A stretch of DNA of 50,440 nucleotides, taken from NCBI GenBank assembly GCA_026415135.1, contig JAOAHS010000019.1:1-50440 (forward strand), written 5' to 3'. This DNA is from Calditerrivibrio sp. (lineage in GTDB: Bacteria; Chrysiogenota; Deferribacteres; Deferribacterales; Calditerrivibrionaceae). Each line of letters begins with the position of its first letter. Positions within the stretch are counted from its first letter, which is position 1. Made by a program: the position numbers and the translations under genes. Positions 43,926 through 50,440 of this stretch are shown here, in pieces. The notes under the pieces are model-generated. The model worked only from the letters and a program-made list of their open reading frames with translations. It did not search any database and was not told the DNA's origin.

Positions 43926-46721
43926 ATGGATTATAAGAATAGTTTAAATTTACCTAAGACAGATTACCCCATGAAAGCTAATCTTAGTGAACAGGAGCCC
44001 AAAAGAATTCAAAAATGGCAAGAGAATAAACTCTATAATAAAATATTAGCATCAAGAAATCCAGAGAAAAAATATGTACTTCATGATGGCCCACCTTATG
44101 CTAATGGTAATATCCACATCGGACATGCTTTAAATAAGATATTGAAGGATTTTATAGTAAAGATTAAAAGTGCAGAAGGGTACTATGCTCCTTATGTGCC
44201 TGGTTGGGACTGTCATGGGTTGCCAATTGAACACCAGGTGGATAAAGAGTTGGGGGATAAAAAACATGAGATCCCAAAGTCAGAAAAGAGGAAGATGTGT
44301 AGGAAATATGCGGAAAAGTTTATTGATGTTCAGCGGGAAGAGTTTAAAAGACTCGGTGTTTTGGGTGATTGGAACAATCCATATATAACAATGGATTATG
44401 AGTACGAAGCCATTACATTGAAAGAATTATACAAATTTTTCAATAATGGTGGGGTTTATAAAGGTTCCAAGCCTGTTTATTGGTGCATAGATTGTATAAC
44501 AGCTCTTGCAGAGGCTGAAGTGGAATATGGTGACCATATATCCCATTCAATATATGTAAAATTCCCTGTTTTAGAAGAAACGAAGAGAGCTTTTGGTGTT
44601 AACGGTGATCTTTATGTTGTTATTTGGACCACTACTCCATGGACTTTGCCTGCCAATATGGGTGTGGCTTTTCATCCTGAGTTTAGTTACAGTATAATCA
44701 GAGTTGAGAATACTGATAATAAGAATATAAAAAAAGGTGATATGCTTTTGTTGGCTACTGAGTTGATTGAAAGGCTTGTTAAACCTTTTGGGATCCTTGA
44801 ATATATAGAGGTGAAATCTTTTAAAGGTGTTGAGGTTGATAAAGGTAAGTGCAGGCATCCGTTTTACGATAGGGTTTCATTAATGGTTTTAGGTGAACAT
44901 GTCACGCTTGAACAAGGTACAGGTATTGTTCACACAGCACCTGGCCATGGGCAGGAAGACTACGAGGTGGGCTTGAAGTACGGGCTTGAAATCTACAACC
45001 CTGTTGATGATTTTGGAAATTTTAAAAAGGATGTTGAGTTTTTTGCTGGTTTAAATATTAATAAAGCAAACAAGTTAATTGTAGAGCACATGGATAAAAA
45101 TGGTGCACTAATTTTGGCTGGTGATGTTCAACATTCTTATCCACATTGCTGGAGATGTAAAAAACCTGTGATTTACAGAGCTACACCCCAATGGTTTATA
45201 TCTATGGAGTCAAATGAGCTAAGGAAAAAGGCACTTGAAGAGATAAAAAAGGTTAGGTGGACCCCCACATGGGGTGAAAATAGGATCACGGCTATGATAG
45301 AAAACAGACCCGATTGGTGCATTTCAAGACAGAGGAGTTGGGGTGTACCTATAGCTGTTTTTATCTGTGGTGAATGCGAAGAGATTATTATCGATAAAGA
45401 TATTCAAGAGAAAGTTTTAGATGCGTTTATGAAACAGGGTGCAGATGCCTGGTTTGATAACGATGTTGAGTTCTTTTTGGGAAAGGGGTTTCAATGTCCT
45501 AAATGTAAGGGTAGCAATATAAGAAAAGAAACAGATATTTTAGATGTTTGGTTTGATTCAGGGGTAAGCCATGCTGCTGTATGTGAAGTAAGGGATGACC
45601 TAAAACCTGGTGCCAATATGTATCTTGAGGGTAGCGATCAGCATAGAGGTTGGTTCCATAGTTCCCTTTTGGAATCTGTGGGGACCAGAGGAGTGGCACC
45701 TTACAAAGAAGTCTTGACTCATGGCTTTGTTGTGGATGGTAAAGGCAGAAAAATGTCCAAATCCCTCGGAAACGTGGTAAAACCACAGGAGATAATTGAA
45801 AAGTACGGTGCAGAGGTTTTAAGGCTTTGGGTGGCTGCTGAGGATTATACTGAGGATGTGAGGATTTCTGAAGATATCATAAAAAGATTGGTAGAATCTT
45901 ATAGAAAGATTAGAAATACAGCAAGGTATCTCTTAGGTAATCTTTATGACTTCGAATTTGATAAAGATGCCATTGCTTATGAAAGGCTTATGGAGCTTGA
46001 TAGGTACATTCTTTCCAGGTGGCAACAGGTCAAAGAAAGGATTTATAAGGCCAACGAGAATTATCAATTTCATATCTTTTATCACTCTTTTATAAATTTT
46101 TGTATTAATGATCTATCTTCTTTTTATCTTGATATTATAAAAGACAGGACCTATTCCTTTAAGTATAACTCCTACCAGAGGAGATCTGCTCAGACTGCGA
46201 TGTTTCACCTGATCAAAGAGATGGCGATTGTTATGTCACCTATACTTTCTTTTACTGCTGACGAGATATGGGAATATCTACCGGTATTTAAAGATAAAAA
46301 AGAGTTCGTTTTTTTAGAAACTTATCCTCCAGTGGATAATATCGATATGGATCTGTTAGCAAAATTTGATAGGATCATTGAGATAAAAAAAGAGGTTAAC
46401 AAAGCACTGGAGTTAGCAAGAGCTGAAAAAGTGGTAGGTCATCCGTTGGATGCGAGGATAGATCTTTATTTGACATCTAGTGATATGGAAATATGCAGAG
46501 TTGATGAGGGTTTGGAGAAGATGTTTATTGTTTCCGAACTTTATTTATATGATCTGAAAGAATCACCAGAGGAGATATACACTTCAGAAGATGGTAAGAT
46601 TAAAGTAAAGGCTTCTGCTTCTATTTTACCAAAATGTGAAAGATGTTGGGTACATTCAACCACCGTTGGTAAGCATGCAGAACACCCAGCGCTTTGTTCA
46701 AGATGTGTAGAAAACATATAG
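43926..46721 (+). CDS. ileS: Isoleucyl-tRNA synthetase
   Basis: A 931-residue class I synthetase. HIGH motif in PYANGNIHIGHALNK (about residues 58-72); editing domain with WTTTPWTLPANMGVA and GTGIVHTAPGHGQEDYEVG; KMSKS in GRKMSKSLGNVV (about 603-614); anticodon-binding domain; C-terminal zinc site CERCWVH to CSRC. It is the bacterial type with the C-terminal zinc finger. GGGAG precedes the ATG. It leads ileS-lspA, a common pairing. Confidence 0.97.
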   Translation: MDYKNSLNLPKTDYPMKANLSEQEPKRIQKWQENKLYNKILASRNPEKKYVLHDGPPYANGNIHIGHALNKILKDFIVKIKSAEGYYAPYVPGWDCHGLPIEHQVDKELGDKKHEIPKSEKRKMCRKYAEKFIDVQREEFKRLGVLGDWNNPYITMDYEYEAITLKELYKFFNNGGVYKGSKPVYWCIDCITALAEAEVEYGDHISHSIYVKFPVLEETKRAFGVNGDLYVVIWTTTPWTLPANMGVAFHPEFSYSIIRVENTDNKNIKKGDMLLLATELIERLVKPFGILEYIEVKSFKGVEVDKGKCRHPFYDRVSLMVLGEHVTLEQGTGIVHTAPGHGQEDYEVGLKYGLEIYNPVDDFGNFKKDVEFFAGLNINKANKLIVEHMDKNGALILAGDVQHSYPHCWRCKKPVIYRATPQWFISMESNELRKKALEEIKKVRWTPTWGENRITAMIENRPDWCISRQRSWGVPIAVFICGECEEIIIDKDIQEKVLDAFMKQGADAWFDNDVEFFLGKGFQCPKCKGSNIRKETDILDVWFDSGVSHAAVCEVRDDLKPGANMYLEGSDQHRGWFHSSLLESVGTRGVAPYKEVLTHGFVVDGKGRKMSKSLGNVVKPQEIIEKYGAEVLRLWVAAEDYTEDVRISEDIIKRLVESYRKIRNTARYLLGNLYDFEFDKDAIAYERLMELDRYILSRWQQVKERIYKANENYQFHIFYHSFINFCINDLSSFYLDIIKDRTYSFKYNSYQRRSAQTAMFHLIKEMAIVMSPILSFTADEIWEYLPVFKDKKEFVFLETYPPVDNIDMDLLAKFDRIIEIKKEVNKALELARAEKVVGHPLDARIDLYLTSSDMEICRVDEGLEKMFIVSELYLYDLKESPEEIYTSEDGKIKVKASASILPKCERCWVHSTTVGKHAEHPALCSRCVENI

Positions 46722-46733
46722 TATAGGTGCTAG

Positions 46734-47216
46734 ATGAAGTTCAATTATATTCTCATAATAATGTTGGTGGTTCTGGATCAATGGACTAAAAAGATCATAA
46801 TAGAGAAGTTTCAGCTTTATGAGAGTATCACAGTAATAGATGGCTTTTTTAACCTTACCTATGTTTTAAATCCAGGGGCTGCTTTTGGTTTTTTGGCTAA
46901 GATGGATGAAAGATTTAGAGTGCTCTTTTTTGTGTTTGTTACATTTATTGCTATATGTTTGGTGGTGTACCTGATTATAAGAGAAAGGGGGTTTATTCTT
47001 CGTAGGTATGCTTATTCTTTCATATTAGCTGGTGCAATAGGCAATCTCATCGATAGAGTAATGATAGGTAAGGTTGTAGACTTCTTAGATTTTTATATAA
47101 AATCTTATCATTGGCCAGCTTTTAATGTGGCAGATGTATCAATAAGCTGTGGTGTTGGCTTATTGCTTTTGGATTTGATAAGAGATAAAAAGAGAAAACA
47201 AGCTACTGGAGGATAA
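46734..47216 (+). CDS. lspA: Lipoprotein signal peptidase (SPase II)
   Basis: A 160-residue inner-membrane aspartyl protease with four helices that cleaves prolipoproteins before the lipidated Cys. VLDQWTKKIIIEKF, NPGAAFGFLAK, the catalytic Asp in GAIGNLIDRVMIGKVVDFLDF and in FNVADVSISCG are all standard. The triple-rhodanese lipoprotein in this window is a plausible client. 12 bases after ileS. Confidence 0.96.
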   Translation: MKFNYILIIMLVVLDQWTKKIIIEKFQLYESITVIDGFFNLTYVLNPGAAFGFLAKMDERFRVLFFVFVTFIAICLVVYLIIRERGFILRRYAYSFILAGAIGNLIDRVMIGKVVDFLDFYIKSYHWPAFNVADVSISCGVGLLLLDLIRDKKRKQATGG

Positions 47217-47217
47217 G

Positions 47218-48768
47218 ATGAACATAATGCCTAAGAGAGCGTTGATAAGCGTTTCAAAAAAGGATGGTATAGTTGAGTTTGTCAAGTTTTTGTCTTCAAA
47301 AGGGGTTGAAATTTTATCTACAGGTGGAACATATAAAGCGCTAAAAGAAAATGGTGTGTCTGTTGTAGAGATATCAGAATTTACAGGTTTCCCAGAGATG
47401 TTGGATGGTAGGGTTAAAACTCTTCATCCGAAAGTCCATGCTGGTATACTAAACATCAGGGATAATGATGAGCATAGAGCTATTATGAATGCACATGGAT
47501 TGAAAGACATTGATATGGTAGTTGTAAATCTTTACCCCTTTGAGGAGACTATTTCAAAGGAGGGTGTATCAATAGATGAGGCCATAGAAAATATCGACAT
47601 CGGTGGTCCATCTATGATAAGATCGGCAGCCAAGAATTTTAAGTTTGTTGCTGTGGTGACTGATCCAGGTGATTACAGAATAATAATGGATGAGATAGAA
47701 AAATCAGGCGGGATATCTTATCAAACGAGAATGAATCTCTCAAGAAAGGCTTATTCCCTTACGGCTTTTTATGATAGTATGATTGCTAATTATTTTAATG
47801 GACTGATGAAGGTGAAGTTCCCAGAATATGCTGTTGTGACTGGAAGATTAAAAGAGATTATGAGGTATGGTGAGAATCCTCATCAGGCATCTGCCTTCTA
47901 TACTCAACCTTTAATTAAAGAGGTATCCGTATCCACTTCAAAACAGTTACAGGGTAAAGAGCTTTCTTTTAACAATATTGTTGATATAAATGCTGCTTTT
48001 GAGCTTTTAAAGGAGTTTAAAGAGCCTGCCTGTGTTATTGTAAAACATAACAACCCTTGTGGTGTTGCTATTGGAGAAAACCTTTTGGAGGCTTATCTGC
48101 TGGCTTATGAATGCGATCCTGTGAGTGCTTTTGGAGGTATTGTGGCCCTCAATAGGGAAGTGGATGGTAAAGTTGCAGAGGAGATGAAAAAGCTGTTTTT
48201 AGAGGTTATTATTGCGCCATTTTTCTCAAAAGAAGCTAAAGAGGTATTTGCTGAAAAGAAGAATCTAAGACTGATAGAGACTGGCGAGATTACAGATTAT
48301 AGGGATTCGGAGCTTGATCTTAAAAAAGTCGTTGGAGGGTTCTTATTACAGGATAGGGATCTACATCAAATAGATGATATTAAAAAGCTTCATGTCCCCA
48401 CTATGAGAAAGCCAACAGACTTCGAATACAAAGCCCTTGAATTTGCGTGGAAGGTTGCAAAGCATGTCAAGTCAAATGCCATAGTTTATGCAAATGAGAG
48501 ACAGACTGTGGGTATAGGTGCAGGTCAGATGAGTAGAGTTGATTCAAGTAAGATTGCAGCTCTAAAGGCAAGGAAATCTATAGAGGGCTTAGCTATGGCT
48601 TCAGATGCCTTCTTTCCATTTAGAGATAGTATAGATGAAGCTGCCGAAAGGGGTATAAAGGCTATCATTCAGCCAGGTGGATCCATTAGAGATGAGGAAG
48701 TGATAAAGGCTTGTGATGAACATGGTATTGCTATGGTTTTTACAGGCATAAGGCATTTTAAACATTAG
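47218..48768 (+). CDS. purH: Bifunctional AICAR transformylase/IMP cyclohydrolase
   Basis: A 516-residue enzyme for the last two steps of IMP synthesis. The N-terminal cyclohydrolase part has LSTGGTYKALKENG, TGFPEMLDGRVKTLHPKVHAGIL; the C-terminal transformylase part has MRYGENPHQASAFY, VIVKHNNPCGVAIG (catalytic Lys-His) and SDAFFPFRDSIDEAAERGIKAI. Complete. GGAGG precedes the ATG, which lies just after the lspA stop. It uses 10-formyl-THF. Confidence 0.97.
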   Translation: MNIMPKRALISVSKKDGIVEFVKFLSSKGVEILSTGGTYKALKENGVSVVEISEFTGFPEMLDGRVKTLHPKVHAGILNIRDNDEHRAIMNAHGLKDIDMVVVNLYPFEETISKEGVSIDEAIENIDIGGPSMIRSAAKNFKFVAVVTDPGDYRIIMDEIEKSGGISYQTRMNLSRKAYSLTAFYDSMIANYFNGLMKVKFPEYAVVTGRLKEIMRYGENPHQASAFYTQPLIKEVSVSTSKQLQGKELSFNNIVDINAAFELLKEFKEPACVIVKHNNPCGVAIGENLLEAYLLAYECDPVSAFGGIVALNREVDGKVAEEMKKLFLEVIIAPFFSKEAKEVFAEKKNLRLIETGEITDYRDSELDLKKVVGGFLLQDRDLHQIDDIKKLHVPTMRKPTDFEYKALEFAWKVAKHVKSNAIVYANERQTVGIGAGQMSRVDSSKIAALKARKSIEGLAMASDAFFPFRDSIDEAAERGIKAIIQPGGSIRDEEVIKACDEHGIAMVFTGIRHFKH

Positions 48769-48779
48769 GAGAAAAAGTT

Positions 48780-50057
48780 ATGAAAGTTTTGGTTGTTGGT
48801 TCTGGTGGTAGGGAGCATGCAATAGCTTGGAAATTAGCTGAAAGTCCGAAAGTAACAAAGGTTTTTTGCGCACCTGGCAATGGTGGTACTGCTAATGAAA
48901 ATAAATGTGAAAATGTAGATATCAAAGTTACTGATTTTGAAAAGTTAGCCGCTTTTGTAATGGATAATGATATATATTTTACTGTAGTTGGGCCTGAGGA
49001 ACCATTGGCAAAAGGGTTATCAGATTTTTTTGAAGATAAAGGTCTAAAAGTATTTGGGCCAAAAAAGGATGGTGCTTTGCTTGAGGCTAGTAAAGCTTTT
49101 GCAAAGGAAGTGATGGTTTCTGCGGGTATTCCAACAGCTTTTTATAAGGAATGTAATAATTATGGTAGCGCTGTGGAGTATTTGAAAGAAAAAGGTGTAC
49201 CAATAGTAATAAAAGCTGATGGTCTTGCAGCAGGTAAGGGTGTAACTGTGGCTTTTGATATGAAGGACGCTGAAAATGCTCTAAAAGAGATCTTTTTGGA
49301 TAAAATTTTTGGTGAGGCAGGTAATAAAGTTGTCATAGAGGAGTATCTAAAAGGTGAAGAAGCTTCTTTTATAGCTATTACCGATGGTGAGACGATTTTG
49401 CCTTTTGCTTCAAGTCAAGATCATAAAACAGTGTATGATGATGATAAAGGACCAAATACCGGTGGTATGGGAGCATATTCCCCTGCTCCTATAGTGGATG
49501 CTGACGTGCATAGAAAGGTGATGAATGAGGTTATGTATCCCCTTTTAGAGGAGATAAAAAAAAGGGGGATTTTGTATAAAGGGTTTATTTATGCAGGTTT
49601 GATGATTGATAACGGTAAGCCTAAGGTGTTGGAGTTTAACTGTAGATTGGGTGATCCTGAGACTCAGCCGTTGTTATATAGGATGAAGAGTGACTTTTTT
49701 GAGTTGATAGATGTAGCTATAGCAGGAGATTTGAAAGGGTATGATTTGCAATGGTATGATGAATTTTCAGTTGGTGTTGTAATGGTTTCTGGAGGATACC
49801 CGAAGGAATATAAAAAAGGGTATGAGATAAAAGGTCTTGAGGATGTTGTAAATGATGTAAAAGTATTCCACGCTGGAACAAAGTTTTGTGATGGGAAGTA
49901 TTTTACTGATGGTGGGAGGGTATTGTGCATCACTGCTAAGTCTGATTCTCTTAAAGGTGCCATCGAAAAGGTATATAAAGAGGTAGATAAGATAAGTTTC
50001 AAGGACTGTCATTATCGAAAGGATATTGGTATGAAAGGATTGAAGAGGATTCAGTGA
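48780..50057 (+). CDS. purD: Phosphoribosylamine--glycine ligase
   Basis: A 425-residue ATP-grasp enzyme joining glycine to phosphoribosylamine. VVGSGGREHAIAWKLAES, VVGPEEPLAKGL, IKADGLAAGKGVTVA, DHKTVYDDDKGPNTGGMGAYSPAP and LEFNCRLGDPETQPLL are the family segments. Complete length. AGGAGA precedes the ATG. purH-purD adjacency is common. Its stop overlaps the GTG of the next gene. Confidence 0.97.
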   Translation: MKVLVVGSGGREHAIAWKLAESPKVTKVFCAPGNGGTANENKCENVDIKVTDFEKLAAFVMDNDIYFTVVGPEEPLAKGLSDFFEDKGLKVFGPKKDGALLEASKAFAKEVMVSAGIPTAFYKECNNYGSAVEYLKEKGVPIVIKADGLAAGKGVTVAFDMKDAENALKEIFLDKIFGEAGNKVVIEEYLKGEEASFIAITDGETILPFASSQDHKTVYDDDKGPNTGGMGAYSPAPIVDADVHRKVMNEVMYPLLEEIKKRGILYKGFIYAGLMIDNGKPKVLEFNCRLGDPETQPLLYRMKSDFFELIDVAIAGDLKGYDLQWYDEFSVGVVMVSGGYPKEYKKGYEIKGLEDVVNDVKVFHAGTKFCDGKYFTDGGRVLCITAKSDSLKGAIEKVYKEVDKISFKDCHYRKDIGMKGLKRIQ

Positions 50058-50440
50058 CTGATATAAAAAAAATTGCTGTTTTGCTAAGGGTGTATAGTAG
50101 AATTGATGATCTTTTAGCAAATTTGACTATAATACGAAAAAGATGGTCAATTGGTGATAGGGCATACGTTCTGGTATCATCAAATGGTTCAAGGGATGGT
50201 TTTCATTTGCCAGAGGAAGTTTATAGACTTTCTGATGTTGTTGTTGAGCTGGATGAGAATCTCGGACATATACGGGGTAATGCACAATTGATTTTAAAAG
50301 GGTTAGAAAAAATACCTGATGAGACAGATTTCTTGATTATCTTAGAGGCTGATACGTGGTTGTTGAATGATGAAATTATCAAAAAATATATCAACATTAT
50401 GAGTGAGGAAAAAATTGTTTGGTGTAGTAGTGAGTGGAGT
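50054..50440 (+). CDS. Probable glycosyltransferase (partial, runs off the window)
   Basis: An open frame of 129 codons from a GTG overlapping the purD stop (GTGA), with GAGGA four bases upstream, continuing without a stop to the window edge. The translation begins VTDIKKIAVLLRVYSRIDDL, contains YVLVSSNGSRDGFHLPEEVY and FLIILEADTWLLNDEIIKKY; the layout (hydrophobic strand, SNG, then an acidic EADTW motif that could act like DxD) resembles GT-A family glycosyltransferases. Assignment is tentative because the rest of the protein is missing. It is probably co-transcribed with purHD. Confidence 0.6.
   Translation, partial: MTDIKKIAVLLRVYSRIDDLLANLTIIRKRWSIGDRAYVLVSSNGSRDGFHLPEEVYRLSDVVVELDENLGHIRGNAQLILKGLEKIPDETDFLIILEADTWLLNDEIIKKYINIMSEEKIVWCSSEWS

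Noticed and set aside
1-50440. Mobile element, prophage, CRISPR array, tRNA or rRNA
   Set aside because: No transposase or integrase motifs, no spaced direct repeats, no cloverleaf-like segments were seen; intergenic gaps are all under about 210 bases.

Overview
The window is an AT-rich, gene-dense bacterial chromosome segment that is almost entirely housekeeping and energy-metabolism genes. About 52 protein genes are visible, most of them on the + strand in short, tightly packed operons with many ATGA or GTGA stop/start overlaps. The gene set fits a motile, Gram-negative-type anaerobe using menaquinone made by the futalosine route: a flagellar stator gene, a six-gene Rnf complex in the order C-D-G-E-A-B with a long multi-cluster RnfB, and MqnB. 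My best guess for the lineage is Deferribacterota (Deferribacter/Calditerrivibrio/Flexistipes-like). That is an inference from gene content and style, not a database match.

Layout. 1-876 (-): start of motB and complete motA. 1018-4136 (+): LemA, a DUF2207 membrane protein and a formyltransferase-like protein lacking the usual catalytic Asn/His. 4183-8385 (+): argD-argF-argG-glyQ, closed by a clear terminator. 8397-8873 (-): ogt. 8970-13071 (+): DUF1858 protein, metallo-beta-lactamase-fold hydrolase, trmB, NfeD-type membrane protease, B12/radical SAM protein. 13139-15715 (+): small Cys-tailed protein, rpiB, glyA, dCMP deaminase. 15719-20531 (+): rnfCDGEAB. 20541-23973 (+): GerMN-like protein, rph, rdgB and a penicillin-binding protein with an apparently decayed glycosyltransferase half. 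24010-24450 (-): universal stress protein, divergent from a triple-rhodanese lipoprotein (24659-25933) that has an excellent sigma70 promoter and nearby palindromes. 26062-30230 (+): a PhnD-like periplasmic binding protein followed by a large two-TM PAS/GGDEF/EAL protein. 30281-31866 (-): bioD and an oligopeptide-type ABC ATPase. 31916-37589 (+): dnaG, rpoD, M29 aminopeptidase, iron-type alcohol dehydrogenase. 37540-38160 (-): lytic transglycosylase. 38217-43852 (+): metF, mqnB, a second lytic transglycosylase, ftsY, a ParB-like-HTH hypothetical protein, an SPL-family radical SAM protein, a ROK kinase. 43926-50440 (+): ileS, lspA, purH, purD and the start of a probable glycosyltransferase that runs off the window.

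There is no sign of recent mobile DNA: no insertion sequence, integrase, CRISPR array, tRNA or rRNA was seen. The most interesting pieces are (i) the PhnD-like/diguanylate-type receptor pair with a degenerate GGDEF and an intact-looking EAL domain, (ii) the SPL-family radical SAM protein next to a ParB-HTH-like unknown, (iii) the triple-rhodanese lipoprotein with CxxxxC active-site loops behind a palindrome-rich promoter, and (iv) two enzymes that appear to have lost catalytic residues (formyltransferase-like protein, PBP glycosyltransferase domain). I did not find a large, obviously new multi-gene system.
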